Positions 16,694 to 25,078 of a stretch of DNA of 64,000 nucleotides are shown here, piece by piece. Each line of letters opens with the position of its first letter. Position 1 is the first letter of the stretch. Where the stretch lies: assembly GCF_037076345.1 (NCBI RefSeq), contig NZ_AP024702.1:1364001-1428000 (forward strand). The letters are read 5' to 3'. Under the pieces are notes generated by a model. It saw only the letters and a list, made by a program, of their open reading frames with translations. It searched no databases and was not told the origin of the DNA. The stretch comes from Haloferula helveola (GTDB taxonomy: Bacteria > Verrucomicrobiota > Verrucomicrobiia > Verrucomicrobiales > Akkermansiaceae). The position numbers and the translations under genes are program-made.

Positions 16694-18448
16694 TCAGAAC
16701 TCCTTGCCGACCTTCAGGCCGACGTAGTGCGACTGGGTCTCGCTTCCGAGCCGGGCCTCGTAGTCCAGCACGGCGTTCCAGCCGCAATTCGTGAAGTAGC
16801 CAAGACCGAGGCCGAGCACTGCAAGGTCCTCGTCGAGTTCGCCAAGCGGTATGCCAGCAACGGTGCCTTGGTCTTCTTCAAACTCGTGCTCCCAGGCGGC
16901 ACGGCCCTGAGGAACAAGCGTGCCACCGGCCATTTCCATCGGATAGGACACCTGGTAGCCGAGTTGGGTAGCGAGCGACTCGTAGTCGGCCTGCGGGTAG
17001 AAGACGGCTCCCGGACCCGTCTCGGTGTAGGAGTCGATCTCACCGTCGAGCCAACGGATCTGGGCCAACGGACCGTGCACGAAGCCGCCGTTGCGAAGAT
17101 TCAGACCGGTGTTGAACTCCAAGGTGTGGAAGTCCCCGTCGGTGTTGCCCACCGCACCCGTCGGAAGACGGCGGGTGTCGTATTCGTTCATCCCGTAGCC
17201 GTAGAGGAGGTCGGCGTAGAAGGCCATGTTGCCGATCGGACGATAATACGAGACATACGGCATCAAGGTCAGGTTATCGATATCAACGTTGCCGACGAAG
17301 GTCATGTCAGACTCGGCGCGCGACGCGCTGAGCGCGAAGCCGACCGTCCAGTGGTCATCGATATCGTAGTCGATCCCGACCGTGCCTCCGAAGATGTCGG
17401 TCGAGGTATCGGGTTGGATGAGTTGCTGGAAGGCCGGGAAATTCGCGCCCGGCACATTCGGGCGCACCGTGCGGTACTGGGCGTCGGTATCTTCGGTCAC
17501 ATAGAAGATCTGACCGTAGACCTCCCACGGGCAGCGCTCGGTGATCGTAATCGGCGTCTTGGCCATACCACCCTTCGCCATGCCGCCCTTCGAACTGTAG
17601 GGAGCCGGTTGGGTCGTAACGATCGGTTCGGAACGGACACCCGAGCGCATCCGGAACAGGCGGTCACCCACATCGCGGGTGGCCGTGCGGGCCACGACGA
17701 TCGAAGTGGTGCGCAAGCCCGAAGTCAGCAACCGGGGGGCCTCGCCGAAGGTCAATTCGCCGCGGATCTCCCGCTCGAGCTTCTCCAGCACCGACGCTTG
17801 GAAGTCGGCGAAGTCGTTCGCAAGCACCGTAAACGAACCGGTGCCTCCCTGGATGTTGTCGATGTAATACTGCTCGAGCGAAGTGCTACCGATCGGCAGT
17901 CCGTTGATCGCATCGATGCCTGCGGCCAGGGCGTTGTCACGGGCCAACGAAGGCGGACCACCCGAACTCGAGGTTCCGTCGCCGGAAACGTCGATGACCT
18001 GACGCGTGCTGGTGATCGCATTGTTGAAGATCTCGGAAGTCGCGAGATCGATCCCTTCCGCCGGATCCGTAAGACCGGAACGCGGGCGGCCGAGACCATC
18101 GATCACATCCGCGAAGGCGTTCGCCTCCGAAGCATTGGTGAGAATCGTCCATGGCACCCCAACGGATGCCGTGTCGTCGTAGAAGATCAGATTGACCGCG
18201 ATCGCACCGTTAGGACCCGACTCGATCGCCGAATGCAGCAACGGATTCCGGAAGGCGCTGGAGTAACCGCTCATCTGGAGATTGAACTCGGTCGCATCGA
18301 CACTGCCGGATATATCGGTCACGAGCGAAAGCTCGAGGTCGACCGTTCCCGCTACAATGGCGTAGGAACTGGTGAGGGGCAGCGAGAACGCCGCAAGCAC
18401 ACCAAGGAACTGCGCCGTGACGGAACGGCGCAAATGACTGGATTTCAT
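16694..18448 (-). CDS. DUF1194/VWA domain fused to an autotransporter-type beta-barrel
   Basis: This 584-residue protein has a signal peptide (about 1-30), then a DUF1194-type von Willebrand A-like domain (about 36-235). The metal-site motif is LVTDISGSVD and a second family motif is VIDVSGDGTSSSG. After a linker with RDVGDRLFRMR and KGGMAKGGMAK comes a beta-barrel (about 330-584) ending KVGKEF. The linker and barrel are paralogous to the gene directly downstream, which lacks the VWA part. The likely layout is an outer membrane barrel displaying a VWA domain in the periplasm or outside; VWA domains usually bind proteins through a metal ion. Substrate and partners are unknown. Confidence 0.82.
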   Translation of the reverse strand: MKSSHLRRSVTAQFLGVLAAFSLPLTSSYAIVAGTVDLELSLVTDISGSVDATEFNLQMSGYSSAFRNPLLHSAIESGPNGAIAVNLIFYDDTASVGVPWTILTNASEANAFADVIDGLGRPRSGLTDPAEGIDLATSEIFNNAITSTRQVIDVSGDGTSSSGGPPSLARDNALAAGIDAINGLPIGSTSLEQYYIDNIQGGTGSFTVLANDFADFQASVLEKLEREIRGELTFGEAPRLLTSGLRTTSIVVARTATRDVGDRLFRMRSGVRSEPIVTTQPAPYSSKGGMAKGGMAKTPITITERCPWEVYGQIFYVTEDTDAQYRTVRPNVPGANFPAFQQLIQPDTSTDIFGGTVGIDYDIDDHWTVGFALSASRAESDMTFVGNVDIDNLTLMPYVSYYRPIGNMAFYADLLYGYGMNEYDTRRLPTGAVGNTDGDFHTLEFNTGLNLRNGGFVHGPLAQIRWLDGEIDSYTETGPGAVFYPQADYESLATQLGYQVSYPMEMAGGTLVPQGRAAWEHEFEEDQGTVAGIPLGELDEDLAVLGLGLGYFTNCGWNAVLDYEARLGSETQSHYVGLKVGKEF

Positions 18449-18646
18449 CTGGATTCAGGGGGTTGGGGGTTAAGCAATTCCGGCCCAATCGGCCGATAAC
18501 GCACAGTCCCGGTCTAACTCCTCCCAACCCGGATAATCAACGCAAATACATCTCTCCGATCTTGAAGACTTGAGAGACCGTTTATCTAAAACAATCCAAT
18601 CTAACAGCCTCTTAACCCCCTGACAGGCGGCATCGAAATGCGCTGG
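18449..18646 (-). promoter_or_regulatory. Gap upstream of the VWA-barrel gene, likely promoter
   Basis: These 198 bases contain no convincing frame. An AT-richer block at about 18530-18605 lies 85-160 bases before the VWA-barrel start on the minus strand and is the probable promoter of the barrel operon. It also holds the 3' flank of menB. The 25 bases before the start codon contain two runs of five C. Confidence 0.3.
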
Positions 18647-19462
18647 CTACGGCACCCGTGGAAATTTCGAGAAATCGGGGGCGCGTTTTTCGATAAACGC
18701 GTTCTTACCCTCCTTCGCCTCCTCGCTCATGTAGTAGAGCAGCGTGGCGTTTCCGGCGAGGTCGAGCAGGCCCATCTGGCCGTCGCAATCGGCGTTCATG
18801 CAGGCCTTCAGACAGCGCAGCGCCATCGGCGAATGGGCAAGCATCTCGCGGCACCACTGAAGCGTCTCCTCCTCCAGCTTCTCCAACGGCACGACGGTAT
18901 TCACCAAGCCCATCTCCAGCGCCTGTTGCGCGTCGTACTGGCGGCACAAGTACCAGATTTCCCGTGCTTTCTTCTGACCGACAATCCGGGCGAGATAGCT
19001 CGACCCCAGACCGCCGTCGAACGAACCGACCTTCGGACCCGTCTGACCGAATCGCGCGTTCTCGGCGGCGATGCTGAGATCGCATACGACGTGCAACACG
19101 TGCCCGCCGCCGATGGCGTAGCCGGCCACCATCGCCACCACCGGCTTCGGCATCTGGCGGATCTTCTTCTGCACATCGAGGATGTTGAGCCGCGGCACGC
19201 CGTCGTCGCCGACATAGCCCGCGTGTCCGCGAACCTTCTGGTCGCCTCCCGAGCAGAACGCCTTCTCCCCCTCCCCCGTCAGGATCACCACCCCGACCTG
19301 CGGATCCTCATGAGCCAACTCGAGCGCGAGCAGCATCTCCTTCACCGTCTGGGGCCGGAACGCGTTCCTCACCTCCGGGCGGTTGATCGTGATCTTGGCG
19401 ATCTGACCTTCGTCGGTCGTTTCGTATCGGATGTCCTCGAATTCGCGGGCGGTGGTCCACAT
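18647..19462 (-). CDS. menB: 1,4-Dihydroxy-2-naphthoyl-CoA synthase MenB
   Basis: MenB closes the second ring of the naphthoquinone by cyclising o-succinylbenzoyl-CoA. The 271-residue protein is a crotonase-fold enzyme with the MenB-specific segments [38 protein letters not shown] and the conserved C-terminus [14 protein letters not shown]. The start is ATG 19462, 17 bases after the menH stop, so menH-menB form a unit separate from menA-menC-menE. No menI thioesterase is visible nearby. Confidence 0.97.
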   Translation of the reverse strand: MWTTAREFEDIRYETTDEGQIAKITINRPEVRNAFRPQTVKEMLLALELAHEDPQVGVVILTGEGEKAFCSGGDQKVRGHAGYVGDDGVPRLNILDVQKKIRQMPKPVVAMVAGYAIGGGHVLHVVCDLSIAAENARFGQTGPKVGSFDGGLGSSYLARIVGQKKAREIWYLCRQYDAQQALEMGLVNTVVPLEKLEEETLQWCREMLAHSPMALRCLKACMNADCDGQMGLLDLAGNATLLYYMSEEAKEGKNAFIEKRAPDFSKFPRVP

Positions 19463-19479
19463 GGCGCCGAGATCTTGTC

Positions 19480-20313
19480 TCAGGAAAGCCGACGCTCAAG
19501 GAATTCTCCGACCTTCGAGGCGAAGATGCCGCTTTCCCACGGCACGCGGTGCCCTGCCCCCGGAGCGATCCAGAGCGTGGCTGGAGCGTCCCGCTCCAGT
19601 CCGTGCCCGGAGCGTCCCGCTCCGGCCGAGGCAACCCGCTCCGCCAGCTCCCGAAATTTCGTATCTCGCTCGCCCGCCACCCACAGCACCGGACACGCGA
19701 TCCGGCCGAGCCGGTTCCACAGCGGAGCCTGCGCTCCGAGCGACCAATCCATGAAGCTGCGCGCCACCGAATTCCTCCGGACTTCCAGCTTCCCCCGGTC
19801 ACCCATCTTCAGTTCCGCGTCCGAAGTGGCGAGCACCGCCTGCGCATTCCACTCCGCGAGAAACTCCGACCACTCCCCCTTCAGCGCCTTTGCCGCCCAC
19901 TCGGCATCCTTCTCCCGTCGCTCCGCACGTTGCGTCTCGTCCTCCAGTCCCGGATGGGCCGAAACGATGACCGCCGCATCCCAAGAACCACGGTAGGGAC
20001 GAGCGCCCCCGCTCGTCCGCGGTCCGTTCCCTCCGATCGCGCTTTCGGACGAGCGGGGGCGCTCGTCCCTACCTGCCAACAAAGCGTGCAACGCGAGCCT
20101 GCCGCCCATCGAGTAGCCCAGAAGCACCTTCCGCCCCTGCGTCGCCTCCGCCTCACGGTTCAGGGCCGCTCCGAATTCGGCCAAGTCCATCGGGCAGCAA
20201 TCAAGAAACCGCCACAGGTCGACCCGCTTCACTGCCCAGCCCGGCACCGAGAAATCACGCCAGTCCTCGGCCATCCCCACGGCCCCATGCAGACACCAGA
20301 TCGTTCCGAGCAT
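19480..20313 (-). CDS. menH: SHCHC synthase MenH-like alpha/beta hydrolase carrying repeat insertions
   Basis: MenH removes pyruvate from the MenD product to give SHCHC. The 277-residue protein is an alpha/beta hydrolase with the nucleophile elbow GYSMGG (Ser at about 68), the MenH-like [10 protein letters not shown] and the following Arg-rich helix, and a late catalytic-type His in GAGHRVPWE. Residues about 81-107 are encoded by an 82-bp inverted repeat, and about 230-245 by two short palindromes; both leave the frame open and fall in loops. ATG 20313 is chosen because the homology starts at [10 protein letters not shown]. Position before menB supports the menH call, though the general fold alone would not distinguish it. 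Confidence 0.83.
   Translation of the reverse strand: MLGTIWCLHGAVGMAEDWRDFSVPGWAVKRVDLWRFLDCCPMDLAEFGAALNREAEATQGRKVLLGYSMGGRLALHALLAGRDERPRSSESAIGGNGPRTSGGARPYRGSWDAAVIVSAHPGLEDETQRAERREKDAEWAAKALKGEWSEFLAEWNAQAVLATSDAELKMGDRGKLEVRRNSVARSFMDWSLGAQAPLWNRLGRIACPVLWVAGERDTKFRELAERVASAGAGRSGHGLERDAPATLWIAPGAGHRVPWESGIFASKVGEFLERRLS
19581..19625. repeat. Two tandem short palindromes inside menH
   Basis: CTGGAGCG-TCC-CGCTCCAG (19581-19599) and CCGGAGCG-TCC-CGCTCCGG (19607-19625) are 19-base palindromes with perfect 8-base arms, the same TCC centre and a 7-base gap. They lie inside the menH frame near its C-terminal third. They look like a REP-type palindromic repeat pair. Confidence 0.75.
19992..20073. 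repeat. 82-bp inverted repeat element inserted in menH
   Basis: Two perfect 28-base arms (19992-20019 and 20046-20073) flank a 26-base centre. Each arm contains its own palindrome, GGACGAGCG-CCCC-CGCTCGTCC, so the element can fold as one long hairpin or two short ones. It begins GGTAGGGACGAGCG and ends with the complement. The size and structure suggest a REP or miniature-transposon-like element. It sits inside the menH coding frame, which stays open. Confidence 0.88.
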
Positions 20314-20442
20314 CGACCCATAACCTCGCCGCCTCCCGGCACCGGCACAAGCCCCCACTCCACCCCTCGCGCAATCCGCCGCTCACATCGCGCAAGCACC
20401 CGTTAGCGGCCGGGCAACGGACCGCCGATGCTCCGCGCCGTG
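20314..20442. promoter_or_regulatory. Divergent promoter gap between menH and the DUF6607 gene
   Basis: These 129 GC-rich bases separate the divergently transcribed menH-menB unit from the plus-strand DUF6607 gene, so promoters for both should lie here. No clear consensus boxes or long palindrome are visible. Confidence 0.3.
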
Positions 20443-21360
20443 ATGAAGATTCAATCCATTCTCGCCGCCGCTACCCTGCCTGCTCTGGCAGGCAGCCCTC
20501 CTGCCGAAGACCGCGAGGCCATCCTCGCGATGGCCGGCACCCACGCCGTCCATTTCCACTTCGAGGAAACCGTCGCCATCGCCACAGGCTACACGGTCAA
20601 GCCCGATTCCTACGACGAGAACGCCACCGAAATCGTCACGGTGGTCGAGGACACCACGGAACGCATCACCCTTCAGCACCTGCTGGTGGTCCGGCCGAAG
20701 GACAAGGACCCGATGGTGATCAAGCACTGGGCCCAGATCTGGACCTGGGAGGATACCGAGATCCTCGACTACTGCGGCGAGGACCAGATGCACGAGTGGC
20801 AGTGCGTGCGGCTCACGCCCGGACAGGCCGCCGGAACGTGGAGCCAACTGGTCACGCAGACCGACGACACCCCGCGCTACGAAGGCTACGGAAAGTGGAT
20901 CCACGAGAACGGCGAAAGCTATTGGGAAAGCTCGCCGACCCGACGCCCGCTGCCCCGACGCGAATACACCAAGCGCGAGGACTACGACCACCTCCTCGTC
21001 ACCAACCGCCACAGCCTGACCGCCACCGGCTGGGTCCACCATCAGGACAACCGCAAGATCGTCGACCGCGGGGACGGGCCCGCCACAACGCTTTGCCATG
21101 AGTCGGGCCTCAACACCTACAACCGCACCGAGTCGGAACTCGCCACCGTCGCCCTCGACTGGTGGAAGGAGCATGGCCCGTTCTGGGACGGCGTTCGCAA
21201 TTTCTGGCTGGAGGCGGGAGAGACCGCACCGGCGACCTTCAGCTACTCGACTTTCAAGGACGGCGAGGCCCTGAGCAAGCGGATCGCGCAGCTCGAATCC
21301 GATGCCGCCGATGCCGCGACCGTGCGCGCGGCGCTGACGCCCTACGTGACCGCCGAGTGA
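20443..21360 (+). CDS. DUF6607-like secreted protein
   Basis: This 305-residue protein of unknown function has a signal peptide (MKIQSILAAATLPALAG). The body matches what I recall of DUF6607 proteins of Verrucomicrobia and Bacteroidetes: LQHLLVV, VIKHWAQIWTWED, DDTPRYEGYGKW, PLPRREYTKREDYDHLL, NRHSLTATGWVHHQDNRK. ATG 20443 is preferred over ATG 20428 because it starts the signal peptide. A different protein could be read on the opposite strand, but only this frame shows family conservation and a signal peptide. It heads a plus-strand run of secreted proteins. Confidence 0.8.
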   Translation: MKIQSILAAATLPALAGSPPAEDREAILAMAGTHAVHFHFEETVAIATGYTVKPDSYDENATEIVTVVEDTTERITLQHLLVVRPKDKDPMVIKHWAQIWTWEDTEILDYCGEDQMHEWQCVRLTPGQAAGTWSQLVTQTDDTPRYEGYGKWIHENGESYWESSPTRRPLPRREYTKREDYDHLLVTNRHSLTATGWVHHQDNRKIVDRGDGPATTLCHESGLNTYNRTESELATVALDWWKEHGPFWDGVRNFWLEAGETAPATFSYSTFKDGEALSKRIAQLESDAADAATVRAALTPYVTAE

Positions 21361-21383
21361 GAACGCAAACCTTCGCAACATCC

Positions 21384-22070
21384 ATGAAGCACATCCTGCT
21401 CCTCGCGATCCTCGCAACCTTCCAAGTCGATGCCGCGGTCACGATTACCCTGCCCGGCAACAGCGAGACCTCCGGCTGGGACCAACTGAACAGCTCGAAT
21501 CCCTACTGGGCCGACAACGGATACACGACCAGCTATCCCGGCGCCACGCCGTGGCCGGGTCCCGTGTCGGCCAACATGGCCGGCTCCGAGGGCGGCGCGA
21601 CCTTCTCCAAGGTTTCCGGCAACGGCTACTTGGCGAGCTCATCCATCTACGACGGCGGCGGCGCCGGAACCTACTCGATCAGCGACAGCGACCCGATGGT
21701 CGATCTCGCGACCATCGTCTTCCAACTCGACGCCGGCACCGAAATCGGCGTGCTGCCGGTCCTCAACTACAACGGCGGAAGCCAGGGACTCGCGCCCGAC
21801 TTCACCCTCACGACCGCGGGCGAATATCTGAGCTTCGACTTCTCCACGAGCACCTTCTTCCCGACCACCAACCACGCCTGGCAGTGGGACCTCACCGGGC
21901 TCGACATCGACTCCTACGAAATCGTCTGGGGCAGCGTGGCCAACAACCACCTGAGCCAATACGAAATCAATCTCACCACCGGGGACACATTCAGCCAGGC
22001 GGTTCCCGAACCATCGGCCGCTCTGCTTTCACTGGCCGGCGTGCTCCTCGCTTTCCGTCGCCGCCGATGA
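21384..22070 (+). CDS. PEP-CTERM sorting-domain protein
   Basis: The 228-residue secreted protein has an N-terminal signal peptide (MKHILLLAILATFQVDA), a Ser/Thr/Gly-rich beta-type body and a C-terminal PEP-CTERM tail: VPEPSAALLSL, a hydrophobic helix, then FRRRR. Such tails are recognised by an exosortase, which cleaves and anchors the protein at the envelope; no exosortase is in the window. The body is not recognised. ATG 21384 is 23 bases after the DUF6607 stop. Its stop overlaps the next start in an ATGA. Confidence 0.85.
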   Translation: MKHILLLAILATFQVDAAVTITLPGNSETSGWDQLNSSNPYWADNGYTTSYPGATPWPGPVSANMAGSEGGATFSKVSGNGYLASSSIYDGGGAGTYSISDSDPMVDLATIVFQLDAGTEIGVLPVLNYNGGSQGLAPDFTLTTAGEYLSFDFSTSTFFPTTNHAWQWDLTGLDIDSYEIVWGSVANNHLSQYEINLTTGDTFSQAVPEPSAALLSLAGVLLAFRRRR

Positions 22071-23110
22071 AAGCCATCGCTCTTCTCGCGGCGCTCGCCG
22101 GCACCGTCTCGGCAGCCTCCACCCCGGTCACGATCGAGGAACCCTCGGAAGACCGCTGGATGTATCCGTCGAACTCCACTCCCGGCAGCCGGGCCCAGGC
22201 ATCGACCTTCAGCGCCCTGCCGGACGCCGCAGGACTCGAAGACCGCTGGGGCTTCTTCCTCCTCGCCTTCGACACCACCGTCGCGGTCCCGGCAGGTCTC
22301 CCGCCCGAATCCTACCGCATCCGCTCGATATCCCTCCGTGCCACCACCGGGCAGGACCAGACATTCGAGTATGACCCGACCTATGATCCGGTCGCCAGCT
22401 ACGGCACACCCAGTACTCCGGTGCCGGCTCCCGACTCCGACATCGGCCGACCCGTCGAACTGCACGGAGCGGGATTCCGGAACGGCTTCACCGCGGCCAG
22501 TTTTTCGGAGTCCTCCCCCTACGGCAGCCCCGAGCGCAACGCCTATCCGCTGGGCTTCGACTCCGCGGGAACCGAGCGCGACGTGAGCTGGAACGTGACG
22601 CAGGGCTTCGAGTCGCGACCGTGGGCGGTTGGCACCACAGCGGACGTGGCTCCGGGAGACCCGGTGCCGTTGGAGACCGAGTTTCACTTCGAGATCAACC
22701 CGAACGTTCCGGGCATCGGCACTTACCTCCGGCAATCCCTCGCCGACGGAAAACTCTGGCTCACCCTGTCCTCACTCCACCCCGCGATCCAGCAGGGCGG
22801 CGAACTCGCGTCGTGGCTCACCCGCGATGACTCGCTGCACATCCTCTTCGGCGACCTCGCGCCTCAGCTCACCCTTGATGTGGAAATCGACCTGCCGCTC
22901 ACCATCACCTCCGGCCCGGCGGGCCCGGTTCTGAGCTGGCCGCAGTTCAGCGGCTACAGCTTCGTGCTGCAGGCATCGCCGGATCTCTCCGAGGAAAGCT
23001 GGCAGCCCGTCCACACGGCCGATGCCACCGACGACACACCCGGCTCATTCACCGACACCGCCGGCCTCGCCCGCCGATTCTACCGCCTAGAATTCACTCC
23101 GACTCCATGA
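22067..23110 (+). CDS. Secreted protein with FYRL-type C-terminus
   Basis: The 347-residue protein has a signal peptide (about 1-16, MKAIALLAALAGTVSA) and a beta-rich body of unknown function. Residues about 285-345 form a short module (SWPQFSGYSFVLQASPDL, then RRFYRLEF) of the kind seen at the C-termini of many secreted verrucomicrobial proteins. The start overlaps the PEP-CTERM gene and the stop overlaps the pseudopilin gene, both as ATGA, so the three are translationally coupled. An extracellular or cell-surface role is inferred. Confidence 0.7.
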   Translation: MKAIALLAALAGTVSAASTPVTIEEPSEDRWMYPSNSTPGSRAQASTFSALPDAAGLEDRWGFFLLAFDTTVAVPAGLPPESYRIRSISLRATTGQDQTFEYDPTYDPVASYGTPSTPVPAPDSDIGRPVELHGAGFRNGFTAASFSESSPYGSPERNAYPLGFDSAGTERDVSWNVTQGFESRPWAVGTTADVAPGDPVPLETEFHFEINPNVPGIGTYLRQSLADGKLWLTLSSLHPAIQQGGELASWLTRDDSLHILFGDLAPQLTLDVEIDLPLTITSGPAGPVLSWPQFSGYSFVLQASPDLSEESWQPVHTADATDDTPGSFTDTAGLARRFYRLEFTPTP

Positions 23111-23904
23111 ACCGCAACGGCTTCACGCTCATCGAACTGATGGTAACGATCGTCATCGTCTCCACGCTGTCGGCCATCGCCGCCCTCGGCTACGCCTCGA
23201 TCCGCAAACGGGCCGAGATGACCACCGAGATCAACGGCGCCAAGCAATTGATGACCGCCTTCCACCAGTATGCCGCGGATCACAACGACCGCGTCCTCCC
23301 CGGCTACCAGTCGGATCCTGAAGCCGTCAACCTGGACGGCAAGCCGCTCCATCATCCGCAGGACGCCCGCTATCCGTGGCGACTCGCGCCGTATGCGCCG
23401 AAGATGAACGGCATCTTCGTTTACAATGGCAACGAGCGGATGCTCGACGAGGACAACCGTGACTACCTCGTTTCCGTGCATCCGAATCTCGGCATGAACG
23501 CGGTCTTCGTCGGCGGACACTACGGCTCCGGATCCCCGCTTCGCCCCTCGCCGAGACTGGTCGAGGCGGTCGGAAAGTACTACGTCTCTCGTTTGTCCGA
23601 GGTTCACAACGGCAGCTCGCTGGTCGTCTTCGCTTCGGCCCGGCACGACAGCGGCAAGGTCGGCAACTTCGAGGTCCGCGCGCCGAACATTCTGGCCCCG
23701 GAGTGGAAATCGGGAGCGATCGACCCCGACGGACCCGCCTCCGACACCGGCTTCGTTGACTTCCGTTGGAAGGGCAAGGCCGTCGCCGCGATGGTCGCCG
23801 GCAATGTCGAGCTCCTCTCCCCCGACGAACTCCGCGACATGCGCCGCTGGTCGAACCAGGCCGCGCGACTCAACGACCCCGACTTCACCGTGGGCCGGAA
23901 CTGA
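23107..23904 (+). CDS. Type II pseudopilin-like protein (prepilin N-terminal cleavage motif)
   Basis: The 265-residue protein begins MNRNGFTLIELMVTIVIV. G-FTLIE is the prepilin peptidase site with Glu at +5, followed by a hydrophobic helix of about 20 residues. The rest is a globular domain resembling the many large pseudopilin-like proteins of Verrucomicrobia and Planctomycetes; VAAMVAGNVELLSPDE near the end is similar to their usual C-terminal segment. A role in a secretion or surface filament is inferred from the N-terminus only. It is the third gene of a coupled set. Confidence 0.85.
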   Translation: MNRNGFTLIELMVTIVIVSTLSAIAALGYASIRKRAEMTTEINGAKQLMTAFHQYAADHNDRVLPGYQSDPEAVNLDGKPLHHPQDARYPWRLAPYAPKMNGIFVYNGNERMLDEDNRDYLVSVHPNLGMNAVFVGGHYGSGSPLRPSPRLVEAVGKYYVSRLSEVHNGSSLVVFASARHDSGKVGNFEVRAPNILAPEWKSGAIDPDGPASDTGFVDFRWKGKAVAAMVAGNVELLSPDELRDMRRWSNQAARLNDPDFTVGRN

Positions 23905-23935
23905 TTCCCAGACGATTCCATGAGATCGGAATGGA

Positions 23936-24019
23936 ACCGCCAAGACGCCAAGGACGCAAAGACCCGACTGCCGAAAACTTCCGAGTCTCCATCCTTTGCG
24001 ATCTTGGCGTCTTGGCGGT
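23936..24019. repeat. 84-bp inverted repeat with 26-base arms
   Basis: Arms at 23936-23961 and 23994-24019 are complementary with two mismatches, around a 32-base centre. The outer sequence ACCGCCAAGACGCCAAGG and its complement carry short internal repeats (AAGACGCCAAGGACGCAAAG). It lies in the gap between the convergent pseudopilin and AraC genes and could also act as a bidirectional terminator. Similar AAGACGCAAAG-type dyads are, from memory, scattered in many GC-rich bacterial genomes. Confidence 0.85.
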
Positions 24020-24054
24020 GAATCCAGTGACTTGAGAGAACCGAAGGACCGGCT

Positions 24055-24909
24055 TCAGCCCTCGCCCCCACGCCACGTGCTCGGCGCCTTGCCGGTCTGC
24101 TCGCGGAAGGCCTTGGCGAAGTGGCTCAGGCTGCGGTAGCCGACATCCATCGCCACCTCGGTCACCGAGGAACCATCCTCAAGCATTTCACACGCGGCGG
24201 AAACCCGCAGCCGTCGCTGGTGCTCCCGCAGGGTACTGCCGGTACGCTGCTTGACCATGCGGCTCAGGTGCGTCGGCGAGGCCCCGCATTCCTTCCCGAG
24301 GCGTGCCAGATCCATCGGCTCGGCGAGCCGCGACGACAGCACCGAAAGAGCCCGCTCGACCGGATCCGAGCGCCCGATCCGATGACAGAACCCCGCTCCC
24401 GCATCGGAGCGCCCCGCACGGAACAACCGGACCGCCGCCCATTCCAAGATCCTCGCTTCAGCCCTCATCGCCGTGCCGGGCTTCTCCGCGTTCATGCCCC
24501 GCAGGCCGTCGGAGAGCTCCCGTTCGGGCCCGGTCATCAGGCCGGTGAAGGCCACCTTGCCCCCTCCCTTCAGCCACTCGGCGTAGCGGGGATGCACATG
24601 TTCCGCCGAACCTCCGAGCCGACGTGCCAGCCAGGCCCGCGAAACCACCACCACCTCCGCCTCATGCTCACCCGGCAGCCGGGTCCAGCGCCAGCGCTCC
24701 TCCTCATCCTCCCCGAAAATCGCATACATTCCGGGCCTCAGATACATCCGGTCCTCCGAACCCCAGATTACGCCCTCACCCGAACGGTTCAGCCAAATCC
24801 AGACCTCCCCCGACACCTTGGTCTGCCAAGTCGAACCCGCCCGGACCGAGCGGCCGACCAACCGCCAGCACGCTACACCCCCCAGATCCAACCATCGCTC
24901 CAAGCGCAT
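24055..24909 (-). CDS. AraC-family transcriptional regulator
   Basis: The 284-residue protein has a C-terminal AraC DNA-binding domain at about 185-280. The two helix-turn-helix units are LARLGKECGASPTHLSRMVK and VTEVAMDVGYRSLSHFAKAF, with FREQTGKAPSTWR at the end. The N-terminal half looks like a cupin-type effector region but no ligand motif is evident. ATG 24909 is preferred to a TTG at 24963. It is divergent from the DUF2306 gene, which it may control. Confidence 0.9.
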   Translation of the reverse strand: MRLERWLDLGGVACWRLVGRSVRAGSTWQTKVSGEVWIWLNRSGEGVIWGSEDRMYLRPGMYAIFGEDEEERWRWTRLPGEHEAEVVVVSRAWLARRLGGSAEHVHPRYAEWLKGGGKVAFTGLMTGPERELSDGLRGMNAEKPGTAMRAEARILEWAAVRLFRAGRSDAGAGFCHRIGRSDPVERALSVLSSRLAEPMDLARLGKECGASPTHLSRMVKQRTGSTLREHQRRLRVSAACEMLEDGSSVTEVAMDVGYRSLSHFAKAFREQTGKAPSTWRGGEG

Positions 24910-25078
24910 CGCAGACGCCCCGTGCCACGGTTCCACGGGTTTGTAAATGCAAATGCGTCTCAATTACAACAAATTGCCCCACGCAACCCGGGAAGCCTCT
25001 CCCGGAGGCACGGACGGCGGTCATTCCTTTTACCGACCGTTTACCCCGGGACGCTCCGGCGGCTGATACGCTGCGATC
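24910..25078. promoter_or_regulatory. Divergent promoter gap between araC-type and DUF2306 genes
   Basis: These 169 bases carry a less GC-rich patch at about 24940-24975 (including AATTACAACAAATTG) between divergent genes. Promoters for both and the AraC-type operator are expected here. No direct repeats typical of AraC sites could be identified by eye. Confidence 0.3.

Noticed and set aside
16727-18499. 590-residue plus-strand frame
   Set aside because: Antisense to the VWA-barrel gene, which has a signal peptide and domain motifs.
20383-21417. 344-residue minus-strand frame
   Set aside because: Shadow of the DUF6607-like gene on the plus strand, which has family conservation and a signal peptide.
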